Shown here: piece after piece, positions 1-10,623 of the stretch
Layout: each line of letters begins with the position of its first letter
How positions within the stretch are numbered: position 1 is the stretch's first letter
Source of the DNA: Coniferiporia sulphurascens
Lineage: Eukaryota > Basidiomycota > Agaricomycetes > Hymenochaetales > Hymenochaetaceae
DNA length: 64,000 nucleotides
NCBI GenBank assembly: GCA_002794785.1
Contig: NBBA01000001.1
Span: 930,001-994,000 of the forward strand
Reading direction: 5' to 3'
Position numbers and translations under genes: made by a program
Notes under the pieces: generated by a model
Database searches by the model: none
The model's input: only the letters and a program-made list of their open reading frames with translations
What the model was told of the DNA's origin: nothing

Positions 1-189
1 CCCTATAACAAAGTCACATTTTCAGACAAAACTTGGGTTTCCGGGCTCCACATCATGGGTATAGGAAGATACCTTCTGGACTGTTGTATGGTATATAAAA
101 CCTTTTTCAGAGAAATTCAGAGATGTCTCCCATTCGAGACTAATTTTTGTTTTGGAAGTGACTTTGTAAAAGGGGTCATACAATAATAG
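1..189. mobile_element. TIR-A family MITE, right part (left end outside window)
   Basis: The right end reads as the inverted complement of the left: CCCTATAACAAAGTCAC near base 1 against GTGACTTTGTAAAAGGGGTC at about 159-178. The same termini, consensus CTATCGTATGACCCC, recur at 48175, 49115, 60328, 60409 and 60631, and degenerately at 55822. The internal word TCAGACAAAAC is shared with the 55.8-kb copy. No coding capacity is seen. The exact left end is not in the window. Confidence 0.7.
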
Positions 190-480
190 AGTCAACACTC
201 TAACAAAGTGTTATTGGTGATAAGATATTAATCAACATTATAATTAATACTAGCTGCTATTATTAATGCTACTAGCCGGCATTAGCATTACAGTAGTACT
301 ATTCTTTTTTTTCTTCTTTTTCTTGTATTGCAGTACTACGGGTCGGGTCACGGGTCAGCCTAGCTGGGATTCCTGGCCCAGGTCAGGGTTAGGGTCGGGC
401 AAAAAAAGCCCTGACCCGACCCGACCCGACAACACCAAACAGAGGTCACGCGACAGTAGTACTGTATTTGCGTTTAAAAC
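190..480. other. Intergenic; T-rich tract and GGGTCGGG-rich imperfect palindrome
   Basis: No gene is seen. A T-rich tract at about 302-325 is followed by GGGTCGGGTCACGGGTCAG, and then by a hairpin-capable stretch (AGGGTCGGGC, A7 loop, GCCCTGACCC) at about 390-425 that runs into CCGACCCGACCCGAC. The G-rich word GGGTC recurs at least five times on one strand or the other. Confidence 0.4.
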
Positions 481-493
481 GTGATTCGGAAGC
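481..493. repeat. Target-site duplication, LINE 3' side
   Basis: GTGATTCGGAAGC is repeated exactly at 7177-7189. The 13-bp direct repeat brackets the LINE and abuts its A-rich tail. Confidence 0.9.
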
Positions 494-677
494 TTTTTTT
501 TTTATTTTTTTTTATTTTTAATTCTGCATTTATATACCGCAACATTACTATGTAAAAGACGCGGATATGAGACCTATTGAAGTTACGTGTCGGATGAGAT
601 TAACAAATTAGAAAAGTTTCTGGTTGTAAATGATTTGGGGGTAGGAAGTTTGTGTTTCGGAAGTAGAAAAGATTACT

Positions 678-3600
678 TTACGGTGGAAAGAAACAAGTGA
701 TTGGGATTGGGTCATGAGAAGTGAAAGATTTAGTAAATGCGTTGGACGAGTTTAAAAAGGATGCGAGTTTTTGAAGAAATATTTCTTTTGTGAATAAAAT
801 GTGGTCCGGGGGCAGTATGGTGTTTCCAAAGGCTTGAGTGCGTGCGGATTTAAGAAGAGGACATTGTCATATGATATGATCTCTTGTTTGAATTGGTTCC
901 CCACAAGGGCACGAAATGAGTTCGGTTGGTACGAACCGTCGATAGTAATCTCCAAAATGACCATGTCCAGTAATTGCATGAAAGATACATGATGATATGT
1001 CTCGGTGGTAGTAGAAACATTTCCAAAAATTGGGAAGTTTGGATGATGGGATTCCTGTTATCATATTGAATGAAGCAGAATCCGATATGTTTTTGGTGTT
1101 TCGAATAAGGTGAGACCAGGATGTTATGGCTCGAAGGTTAATATCTTCTTTTTCGCCTGCGTATGTTTTGAGTAGGAAAGGACGGCCTATTGGTGAGAAA
1201 TGTGTGAGTTTATCGGCGATCTCATTGCCAGGAATGCCAAGGTGACCCGGGGCCCAGTGAAGGTGAATGTGATGGCTAGTGTTAGATGTAAAAGAGTCAG
1301 AAAATTGACGGAAGATTTTGGAAGAACATTGAGCGGCGTGAGGGGATAGGTCAATGATAGTGGGGATACATGATGATGAATCAGAGAAAAAGTGAATGTT
1401 GTTAATATGAGAGGTAGAAAAAATGTGATGTTGTCTGAAAAGAGTGATGCATTTGGTACATTTGGCAAGGGCATACATTTCTGCGTCGAACGAAGAACCA
1501 GAGGGAGAACAATAAAAATGACCAAGGTCAACGATTTGGGAATGATGGTAGATGATGAATGATGAGGTGGTGACGGATTTGTTGTTTTTGTAATTTTTTG
1601 AGCCGTCTGTATATACTAATAAATTGTGAATATTTTTTGATAAAGAATCATGTAAAAGAATAATGCTGTTTTTTGTTATGTTTTTTCGATCGATTGGTGT
1701 AATTCCGGGTTCGAAATGATATGAGAGAGATTTGAAATGATATTGAGAATGATTAGAGGGTAAATGTTGTGAAGGGTGAGTGAGGTATGGATTGATGTGC
1801 TCAGTGCAAGGATTGGCAAGAAAAGTGAGATGATGAAGTTGAGTTTTCGGTTTTGAAGAGGTGGATTTATGATGTGAAGTAATAGGAGGCTTGGAGGTGG
1901 GAAGTCGCGGCCATGAAGGTGGAAGATGATTAAGAAGTTGAGAATTAAGAGGTAGTCTATTGAGACAAAGAGCAGTGGATTGATTATATTTATTGAGGAG
2001 AATAGGGATTGGGAGGACGTAGGCGATTCGGTGAAGTGCGTGAGACGGAGTTGTCCGGAAAGTTCCGGTAAGTAATCATAGACTTTGGTTTTGAGCGATG
2101 GTCATTTGGTTGAGTTTGGATTTTTGTTGGATGCCGGTAAACCAAAGTTGAAAGCCGTAAGTGAGGACTGGGAGAACATTGGCGAAATGTAGAGTGCGAA
2201 AGTTGGCAAATGAAAGGCCTCGAATCGTATTGCCGAGAATGCGTAGGGCCATTGTAGTAGATCGTGCTCGCATGCACATACGTTGGATGTGGTTGTTGAA
2301 ATTGAGTCTTTGGTCAAGGTAAAAACCGAGCCAACGGATAACTGGAGACGGGGTAATAACCACGGGGGGGGGAATGAATATTTGAAAGGGTGATAGAAGG
2401 AAATGATGTGGGAGAGAAACCGTGTCTAATAAAATGAATGAGGTCTGATTTAAAATGGTCGATAGATAATTGGATGTCGTTAAGTTTGCTCGAAATGATG
2501 TTATACGCTTTTTTAAGAAGACGGATATTTTCTTGATATGATTCTGAATATACTAAAATGAGTTGATCGTCAACGTAGGCTTTTAGGCATGTATCAGAAG
2601 ATAAGATGAATGAATCAAGGATGAAAGCCGTGTAAATTGTTGAAAGAATGGGAGAAATAGGAGAGCCTTGTGGTATACCGATGTTATGAATGGGTTTTGG
2701 ATCGGAAATAAAATTGTCAATTTTAAATGATATATGATGGTCTGAGAGAAATGCTTGCATCCAGAGAATAATTTTTTGATCAAAACCTAGGAGGTGAAGC
2801 GAATGTAGGAGGCGAGAATGATTGACATTGTCGAAGTAACCTTTGATGTCGATGGCGAGGGCGGAAACGAAGAGTTTCTTTTTATGTGCAATTTGAATGT
2901 CATGAATGAGGGATAAACCCGCGTCGATGGTGCAAGAGTTGGAACGGCCACCAAATTGAATTGTAGGAACTAAGTTGAAACGACTGACGTCCCATGTGAG
3001 GCGTTTGGCGATGATTTTTTCCAGAATTTTCCCGATGCATTCAAGTAGTGCGATTGGACGATAAGATCTAGGATTACTAGAGTCGGTTTTGTTAGGTTTG
3101 GGAATTAAGACAATATTAGCATTTTTCCATGGATGAAGGTGTCGTGAAAAACATTCGTTAAAAAGATTGAAAAGAATTGTCGGATGTGCTGAATTAACCC
3201 ATTTTAAATATGCGTATGAAATGTTTGAAATGCCGGGCGCTGAGTTATTGTGTGTTAGATTAAGGCACGTATCGATTTCGTTTTGCGTAATGCGGGGAGA
3301 CGCTCGTGTGGGTTTCTTTGGTGGGTTGTATGGGAGATCGGATACGTCTGGTTGAGGGTCGTTAGAGAAGAATGATTGATGGAAAACATCGGCTTGTTGA
3401 GTTGGTGTATGAGCGAATTGGTTTTGATAAAAAATTGGTGGAGTGCGAGTTTTTCGTTTTCCAGATGACCATTTTGCATATCGATAAATGTCATAAGATG
3501 ATGCGCCTTCGAGAACAGAGGTGGCCCATGATTGTTTAGCTTTCTTAAAAATAAACCGGGCTTCTTTGTGAAGGTGTTCTTTTTTGTAATTGTCGGAGCA

Positions 3601-4626
3601 ATCTCAGAAGGCACGTATAGCTTGGTCGCATTCGTCATTCCACCAGTATGAATATGAAAAGGTGGCGGAAGTAGTCTGTGGCATAATATCTGACGTTGTT
3701 AGTAGAATTTTATCCGAAATTTGATTCGCACAGTCAGAGACTGATTCGTCAGTTGAGAAAGAGGGAAGCAGTTGATTGTCTAGAAGAAAACTGAATTTTT
3801 CAATCCATTCTTTCTTACGTTCAGGGTCATATTTGTAAGTTGTGGTCGTTTCTTCGGGAGTAAAGTCGGGGTTAATAGGAAGAAAAGCGATTGTAATTGG
3901 AATGTGATCAGAAGAGTAAGCTGCCATGTCGATGCAAGTCCAGTTGTAGAAAAAGTCGGAAAGAATAGCAGTGAAGTTGAGAAGAGTGAGGTCGATGATG
4001 GAGTCAGATTGTCGGTGTTGTCCTTTTCGAGTGGGAAAATCGGTATCATTAAGAATAAAGAGCGATTGATCTTGTGTCCAAGTGAGGAAATTGTCCGCCT
4101 CTGTTGAAGAACGTCGTAAAGTTCGATTTGGTAACGCCCATTCTGAATGGTGGATGTTAAAGTCGCCCATTATGCAGGTAGGAATGTTGTATTCGAGTTC
4201 AATGTCGATGAGGAAACGAATGTTTTCGCCAAGAATACCTGACCCGTAGTTGTAACAATTGATAAGGCGGAATGTTTTGTTGAGGTATGTGACGTCGATT
4301 GTCATGAAATCTTTGTGGTTAGTAATATCTTGGCGAGAAATGGCTGAAAGATGAGGGAAAGATTTCCGAATATAAATGATTACGTGCGGTTTGATATGAG
4401 AATTTGAATCGAAAGACGGGATAAAATAGTCCCAGGCTGGGTGTTTAATTGGGAGTAAAATAGGAACGCCGTCAGGAGAGGAATCAGAACGAGATAATCC
4501 AGAGAATCCGATGAATGGTTCTTGAAGCGCTAGTATGTGGAGATTTGGGTTATTGAGAAGACGGGTAGTTCGGGGACCGCTTTTTGCTACATTTAGCTGA
4601 AGTATTCGTAAGGCCGTATGATTCAT
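678..4626 (-). pseudogene. LINE ORF2: endonuclease-reverse transcriptase-RNase H, broken
   Basis: Starts at ATG 4626, overlapping the ORF1 stop as ATGA. An apurinic-type endonuclease is visible first (LQLNVAKS, LALQEPF, MGDFNIHHSEW, SSDHIPITIAF). The reverse transcriptase follows (IPKPNKTDSSNPRSYRPIAL, IDIKGYFDNVNH, GIPQGSPISPILS, AYVDDQLILV), then RNase H (VYTDGSKN, FDAEMYAL, HWAPGHLGIPGNEIADKL). The frame is interrupted by TGA at 3604-3606, 2076-2078 and 867-869, and by a frameshift at the nine-base G/C run near 2364-2372. Reading through these, about 1,300 codons end at the TAA at 678-680. I checked 3601-2760 and 2075-1479 codon by codon and found them open. Dead copy; family identity certain. 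Confidence 0.92.
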
Positions 4627-6983
4627 AGGTTATCCTCGTGTACTGAGTTGTGTGGGTCGACATGCATTGATGGGGAGGAAGAACGAGTGAATGCTGGGTC
4701 GGAGATAAAGGGTCGTCGAGAAGGATGAACATTAATGAGATTCAGATTCGTTGTTGAAGGTGATGGGGGGGATGATAACGTCATACGAATGGGCGCTGGG
4801 TTTCTGTTGAAATATAGAGCGCATTGTGGGCAGTCAATGGAATCTGCTGGATGAGCACCGGAGCAGTTAACGCAATGGAAATGATCGCAGGGTTGGTTAT
4901 CTTGATAACGAGCACTAGAACATCCTGAGCACATTTCCCGATGTTGTGAAGTAAGATGACGTTTTGATGCACAGTATCGACAGCCTAAAGGTTGGTTGCA
5001 GTTGATAGTAAGATGACCGAATTTCCAGCATTTGGTGCATTGTGAGAATCGTGGTTTTTCTTTCCAAACGACTGGAACTGTTGATTGACCGAAAATGAAA
5101 AATACTGATGAAGTAACTTTGCATAATAAATCTCCATTAGGGTCTTCAAATGCGAATGAAATGGATGAGCACGGTTTGGTGATAAGTTCGGGGTTACGAG
5201 CCCATCGAGGAGGTTGAGTAATTTTAAGAGAACGAAATAAGTTGTTAAGGAGAAGCGAGCGAAGGATTTCGAGTTCAGAGAAAATCGGGAGATTTGGGCC
5301 GTTTGAGGTAATAATGTTGCTAAGAATAACTTTCAACCATTTGATGTCGCAAGTGATTGTGAGTGGGTGGTTTGGTCGGAGTTCGAAGGCGTCCTTGAGA
5401 AGAGGAATGATGGCGTTAATAGAGTTGACCAAGATGTTGCTGGGGAACGAGAATATGCAATTGCCAGACATGTTCCAGTCAGCGCCAATGATCCGAATGT
5501 GACGGGCAGTAGGGATGCGGTCCAGTTTACTTTGTATGCGGTCAATAAGTGTTTTTGAATTAGGCCTTGATGATAGAGGCATGTTTTGTCCTTGGAATCG
5601 AGCGACATAACGAGTGAGGTTTGATATGGAAGCCGGGGCGGAAGGTAGGAGTTTTGGTTGTGTGGCGGGCATGTTAAGTCCGAGATGATCTCTGTACGAT
5701 AACATGCTGATGGGTTGGTCTGCAATTGGGTTACGAATGAGAACTGGGGACGGAGTGTGTTGTCTGGGTCCTGAAGGACAAGGGCGATTGACTGTTGTTG
5801 ATTGAGAGGAAGGTGGTTGAAAAAATCCTTGGCTAATGTTATCGGGTTCGATAGTATTATCTGAAAAAGAAACGTGTTTTTGAGAATTGTTCTCGATAGT
5901 TTGCGGGTTGTTGATAGGAGGGCCGAAAGAAGCCATGGTTTCCTCAAGTTGAACCATTCTGGAAATGACACGGAGCTCAAGATCTCTAGCATGTTGTTTT
6001 GCTTGTTCCTGTAGAGTTTTTTGAAGATCTGTTATCATAGAAGTAATCGTAGAAAAATTTGGACCAGATGTGACAGTAGTGGCGATGGGTTCTGAGTTAT
6101 CATATGCGTTGTCGTGGATGGAATCTGGGAATAATATGGGATTCCGGACTCGAAAGTCGAATTGGCCAGTGTCATCAATTGTGGTTTTATGATAAGTAAT
6201 CGGTAGTGTTGGTTCGGCTGGGTGGACGATGGTAACCGATGTGTTGGAGGGTACAAAATGGAGGTGGAATAATTGGATGGCGTTAGCAAGTGAATTCATA
6301 GAGTGGTCCGTGAGGTGTTGGTTAAAGCGTGAAGGCCAAGTTTTAGCAATGAGCGAAAGAATCTGTTCAATAGAAAAGGTCCATTCTTCGAAGGATCTGG
6401 GTGCGAGGATGTTTTCAATAGTGTCACGTGCTTCGGAGATGATAATTTTGTCTTCCATATTAGCTTCATCAGGCAATGGTGTGAATCAAAGACGGCGATG
6501 TGCTGGTGTGATAGGTTCAGAAGACGTAGATGAGTGTGATTGGCCAGACGTTTGATGAGACAGGATAGGGGCAGGCATGGGTTGTTGAAGGGGCGTGGCT
6601 GATGGGGATGCTGCCTGTAGGAGAGACTGAGAGTCGAGGGGGAAAACGACGTCCATAGGAGTTGAAACTGGGGCTGCTAGTGTTATGTCTGAATAATTAG
6701 CATATGTAGACAAGAAATCTCGGAAATGAGCGTTGAAAGACGGGTCTTGAGATGTTGGCATAGATAAGACAGATGGAGACTGTGAAGAAGGAAGGATTTG
6801 CTGATAACCTGTTATATCTGTGTTTTTGTCGATTTCTGAATTTTCTTTAGGAGGAGAAGGAAGGGGTCGAGGTGGAGAGTGAGAGGCTGGGATGTTGGGA
6901 GACATAGAGTTGTAAGCGTGCATTTCTTCAGGGGTGTTTGCGAATCTGGGACTGTTGAGAGATGGGGTTTGAGAGCTCGCCAT
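4623..6983 (-). pseudogene. LINE ORF1: zinc-knuckle nucleic-acid binding protein, one in-frame stop
   Basis: ATG at 6983 (MASSQTPSLNSPRF). The first 165 codons are Pro/Ser/Gln-rich and low in complexity, and end at TGA 6486-6488. The same frame then continues for 617 codons to the stop at 4623. Near the C-terminus is CTKCWKFGHLTINC (CCHC knuckle), followed by two further Cys/His clusters (CRYCASKRHLTSQHREMC and CVNCSGAHPADSIDC), the arrangement of fungal Tad-type ORF1 proteins that bind element RNA. The TGA is probably a mutated CGA. The last bases form an ATGA overlap with ORF2, compatible with termination-reinitiation. Confidence 0.88.
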
Positions 6984-7176
6984 GGGGGAAAAGAAAATAA
7001 AGGGGATAGGGGATGGGGGAAAGGGAAGTGGGTGATGGTGAAGTTAGGTGGAAAACAGCTCGACAGATGTCTACTGTGAGGGAGACTTGGTGTGGGTAGT
7101 TAACCCAGGGAGTTTAGGGGTGGCAAATGTGGCTGTGCAAAGGGTGAGATGATGGTGGTAAGAGGTCAAGGGGTTG

Positions 7177-7189
7177 GTGATTCGGAAGC
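7177..7189. repeat. Target-site duplication, LINE 5' side
   Basis: Exact copy of 481-493. Confidence 0.9.
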
Positions 7190-7213
7190 GCCGCTCCAAT
7201 ATCGTATTTACAG

Positions 7214-7219
7214 TATATA
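7214..7219 (+). promoter_or_regulatory. TATA box of the F-box-like gene at 7277
   Basis: TATATA 63 bp upstream of the ATG, conserved with the paralogue at 16266 within a promoter block (CAATATCGTA..., TATATA, CTGAGGCATCAA). The LINE lies just upstream and leaves this box in place. Confidence 0.6.
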
Positions 7220-7276
7220 GCTGAGGCATCAAATTCTCGCGTCCTATTTAGCTCTCTACTTGCACTTTCTCACAGC

Positions 7277-8305
7277 ATGGACAAGTGCCCTGCAGAAGTC
7301 GTTACCATCATCCTTGAATGCACGTGCACTACCGACCTTGGGAATATGGCGCGCTGATTGGGCTTGGTTTCTAAATACTTCCGCACAATTGCAGGGCCGC
7401 TCGAGTTCCGCACTCTCGTGATCGCAGGGCCGGATCAACTTAGGAGGGCTCTGGCCAGATTGGATTCTGTGCTGCCTGTTAGAGCTGAAACGGGTGGAGC
7501 CAGAATCGACATCCAACACCTATTTATCTGCGACTTGAAAATGGAACACGCGTTGGCGGTAGCAATGGTTTCCAAAGAGCGTGAATCACCTCTTCCGAAT
7601 CGCCGATCCCGCCTCCGTTTCTGGGAAAGACCTGAGGGATGTGAGGCCTTCCCATACTATCGCGATCACAGCAAGGGATTTTGGGAGTCTTCCTCCGCCC
7701 TCGTTCATAGCGCAAGCGCAACATTGATCACGCTCGCCATACTACAAGGAACACCTCGGACAGAAGGAGATATATTTAGCGTTTTATCAGGGGTGCATCT
7801 CCCACTCCTTAAGGCCCTCACATTAGAGAAATTCGGGAGCTTTGATGGTTTTGGACCAGGAGCCAAACTTTTCGTCCACCCGATAGCGCCTTCACTGGAG
7901 AGAATCCATCTTATGGCACTAGTATATCAAGACGCGGGGATCGGTGGGTCAACACTAGCGTGCCTCCATCCTTTGCTCGAAAATATGCATTCCCACTTTG
8001 GAGCGTTAGGCCATTTGGTAATACGCGGCCTGAGCATGGAAGACGTCGGGGCGTTGGTAAAAGTGATTTGTGGCACCGTCAATGACTCAGCACCGTCCGT
8101 GTCGGCATGCATCGAAAATTGTCAGCTCCCCGGGAAGCTAATCTCTGCGGTGCTACAACTAAGTATGCACCCCATGCATACCGGGAATTATGGAGATACG
8201 GCTTATAAGGTGCAGGCAGAAGCCTTCATTAGTAAAGTGAAGGCGCTCCATATAGACGGACTTGAGGTGCATTTTCCGACTCGACTATATTTCGAATACC
8301 TTTAG
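7277..8305 (+). pseudogene. F-box-like protein, subfamily 1, premature stop
   Basis: ATG 7277 begins MDKCPAEVVTIILE, matching the 16266 paralogue. TGA at 7355-7357 ends translation after 26 codons, just before the conserved LGLVSKYFRTIAGPLEF segment of the F-box-like motif. The same frame then stays open for 315 codons to 8305 and keeps the family landmarks (IQHLFICDLKMEHALAV, FWESSSALV, PLLENMHSHFGAL, QLPGKLISAVLQ). One nonsense mutation therefore kills an otherwise complete gene; a shortened product from a later ATG (7541) would lack the F-box part. F-box proteins are SCF ubiquitin-ligase adaptors, and that role is inferred from family only. Confidence 0.8.
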
Positions 8306-8466
8306 GTAGAAGGTCATTTCGGTGTAGATCCTTGAACTCAATGCATAAGCGGCGATCTACCGATCTATGGGCCCCGGGTTTTCCCTCGATTTGGATATCG
8401 GTGAACTCAATACTCCAACCTCTATTCCTCGAGCCGCAAACACGTCCCCGCAGTACTATCTCATCC

Positions 8467-8830
8467 ATGGACAAATGCCCTGCAGTGACCATATCGCTCT
8501 CACTACCCTGCACGTCTATGTCGATGACCTTAAGGATTTTTTTATTGGTGCACAGCCTGCGTTTGGTGTTCAAGTGCTTCTTCACCTCTCACGGAGCCGA
8601 GCCGCTCAAGTTTCATGCGATTTGCATCACGGGTCCAGCGCAGCTCGAGGCAACGCTTTCTAGGCGCGTGACTCCATGGAGGGCTGTGTCAGAGTGGAAA
8701 TCGATGTCCAGCACTATTATTGCGGGTACGAACTCAAGCTCCCCTTTGAGGCGGATACTAGAATGCAGGAAATGAACGATGGACGTGAATTATCTAGTCA
8801 ACCACCTTCAATCCTAGTTTTTTATGATTG
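8467..8830 (+). pseudogene. Decayed F-box-like 5' fragment
   Basis: ATGGACAAATGCCCTGCAG at 8467 matches the family start (MDKCPA). It is followed by recognisable but degraded segments (GAEPLKFHAICITGPAQLEATLSR, corresponding to PLEFRALVIxGPDQLKATL). A frame change near 8680 then leads to VEIDVQHYYCGYELK (family VNIQHLFICDLK). The rest of the gene is not recognisable. It is a tandem relic of the gene just upstream. Confidence 0.65.
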
Positions 8831-9219
8831 CTCACCCGGGGTACCTGAGCGCCCAATCCATTCGAAGAGAACCCATTTATTGATATTTTCACAATGTGTA
8901 TGCCGACAGTTATGCATTCTGCCGCTTTAGATCTAGTTCAGTGGGTGCGCGGTTTATTGCTCTAGAAGAGTATCAGTACTATAAGTACATCCTTGCGATG
9001 CATGCGGCTGGTGCATCAAAACAGTATTTTCAAACAGTTCCGCATGATCATAGGGCCAATTTAATGGAGCCTCATGATCTGGCTGAAGGATATGCATCCG
9101 GCCATTAATATTGAGAGCCCAATCCTATAAACTCAACCAGCAGCCTCTTCTCTTCACTAGCTATCAAAGGATACAGGCTCGACCATGAGCATATATGTAA
9201 TATCAAGTTTTTAAAAAGC
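8831..9219. other. Intergenic, nothing recognised
   Basis: Short open frames only, with no family resemblance. Probably the eroded remainder of the 8467 pseudogene and its 3' flank. Confidence 0.4.
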
Positions 9220-9710
9220 ACGGGAGGCGAAAGCACCAGAATTTGTACAATAGTGGGGTCTTACAATTACTAATTAGAATCAGCAAGAAAAATCGAATCA
9301 AAAAAGCACTTTGCCATAAGCGAGGTTCGATCGGCAAGCTTTAGCATTAACTTCAGCAATGATCGAGGCAATTAATAATGCAATTGAGCGAGTTTGTTCC
9401 AATTTAAGCAAGTTTTCAGAGCAATAGCCCACTAGACCATATGGCCGGGCAACAAATATTTAACTAGCAAATATACATACGGTGCTTTTGGGACCTGCCC
9501 ATTCCACACCCACATTAAATCTGACTCCAGTAGAGCAGCCTTTCTACTGAGAACCAGGTCGTCTACATCTTCGGCCCCACCCAAACCACTGTGTCCGACT
9601 GCTCTAGGTTCTGCAACAAGCACGGGTATTACATGGGGACTCGGCCCACTCTGCAAACACACATAGGAGTGGCCAAACGCCAGGCTCGAGCTGTTATAAG
9701 TTGACACGTT
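9220..9710. repeat. Duplicated segment, copy 1 (copy 2 at 31180-31640)
   Basis: Direct repeat of the 31.2-kb segment in the same orientation. A stretch of roughly 60 bases, including AATCTGACTCCAGTAGAGCA, is identical in both (around 9507 and 31421), and the whole segment aligns with scattered substitutions. Weaker similarity runs on to about 10040 and 31960. Both copies lie near F-box-like genes, which suggests one duplication carried gene and flank together. Confidence 0.7.
9432..9707 (-). pseudogene. Unrecognised ORF or exon in the duplicated segment, copy 1
   Basis: A 91-codon minus-strand frame. Its core (HSYVCLQ, SGPSPHV, then DDLVLSRKAALLESDLMWVW) is shared with the frame at 31416-31643. 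Between the copies the length differences fall in steps of whole codons (AED/AEEN, AEPRAVG/AELQKAVG, LQ/LQPE), as expected if the segment was once under coding constraint. I do not recognise the family and see no catalytic motif. It could be an exon of a larger lost gene. No function is proposed. Confidence 0.35.
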
Positions 9711-10354
9711 CCTGAAGACCCTGGAAATTTGTTACTCACCCTTCGGTAATGCGGAGGGCAAAGTAAAGAGTCTATACACCTAGGTGGGAGGATAATTCCA
9801 AGTACACCGGGACATCTTACACATATCCTGGATAATCCTGCCGCCTTCTCGTTTGCGGACAAGTGTATTTTGATTAAAGCCACAATCCACAATCCGGGTT
9901 ACTTTTTAATCTGTATCGTAACCGATTAAAAAAGAAGACTATATTGCACTTAACGGCAATTCACATAGTTATTAATTGCAAGTAGCATGCTGATGCCGCT
10001 CTGCTCGTTTCCGTCTGGATGAAGGTCGCAGAATTTTTTCCGACACTTATGACGCAAAATGCATAATGATCAATGTGGCTTAAGTTCGATTCTGTCCGGT
10101 TCGGCTTCGGAAAAATCCTTGTAGACTTTATCAGAGTTTTTAAATAGTATCTGAGGATTTTGTTTACCGAAAATTTGCAATGTTGTAAAGCCATTGTTAG
10201 AATACACACTTTGCTAGTCTGTAAGAGTTTTTCGGGACTGCCGGCTCACATAAATGCATATCAGTAGAACATTTTTATGCCATTTAATTATTATAAGCTA
10301 TATTCTTGTGTTTTTATGATGTGCAGAAAGAGAGCATACAAACTAGAAGGGTGA
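9711..10354. other. Intergenic, weak tail of the duplicated segment
   Basis: Up to about 10040 there is weak similarity to 31640-31960 (for example GCGGACAAGTGTATTTTGAT against GCGGACAAATGTATTTTATT). No supportable gene. The last five bases before the Copia LTR (10355-10359) are its target duplication CAAAG. Confidence 0.45.
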
Positions 10355-10359
10355 CAAAG

Positions 10360-10614
10360 TCTTAAAATCTATGCACGTTGTGGTAGACAATGAGGTGCAG
10401 TGGTGAGTTGTAGGCAAAGGTGGGTTATCAGCGTAAACTGATGTATTTCATGGTAGAGACCAGCTCTCCTTATATACATCTACTGTGAGCTATATATACT
10501 ATCATAGCTCCTATTCGTATGGCATTATCATTGCATTATCGTTCACTTAGTAAGATGGTTGTTCATATGACCATCCGTTATTTATATCGTTTTGTTATAT
10601 TTATTTATTTAATA
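10360..10614 (-). repeat. 3' LTR of Copia 1
   Basis: 255 bp. Plus-strand ends are TCTTAAAATC and TTTAATA. It differs from the 5' LTR by CA for CG at three sites near 10521-10535 and CG for TG near 10588. Confidence 0.93.
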
Positions 10615-10623
10615 CTCCCCTTC
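10615..10623 (-). other. Polypurine tract of Copia 1
   Basis: GAAGGGGAG on the minus strand directly abuts the 3' LTR, the expected site of plus-strand priming. The pol stop codon (10622-10624) overlaps it. Confidence 0.75.

Larger units (their letters stand above)
494..7176 (-). mobile_element. Full-length Tad/I-type non-LTR retrotransposon (LINE)
   Basis: A 6.7-kb element on the minus strand with two overlapping reading frames. ORF1 has zinc knuckles. ORF2 has endonuclease, reverse transcriptase and RNase H in that order, the layout of the Tad1/I group. The 3' end (plus-strand 494-519) is an A-rich tail broken by T residues, and the 5' leader is 6984-7176. A perfect 13-bp target duplication (GTGATTCGGAAGC) flanks it, so the copy appears complete at both ends. 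It is not functional as read: four in-frame TGA codons and one frameshift in a homopolymer. It sits 88 bp upstream of the ATG of the F-box-like gene at 7277. Confidence 0.93.

Noticed and set aside
390..410. GGGTTAGGG near 385 as telomeric repeat
   Set aside because: Only a single TTAGGG unit within a GGGTCGGG-rich patch; no array.
7355..7357. In-frame TGA codons as programmed recoding or selenocysteine
   Set aside because: They occur in dead elements and one F-box-like copy, while paralogues have sense codons (CGA in two verified cases) and no recoding signal is evident. Mutation explains them.
9743..9752. GGGTGAGTAA on the minus strand as a donor joining an upstream frame to the 9707 ORF
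   Set aside because: A 49-nt intron can be drawn, but the frames on the two sides do not match and the second copy lacks the site.
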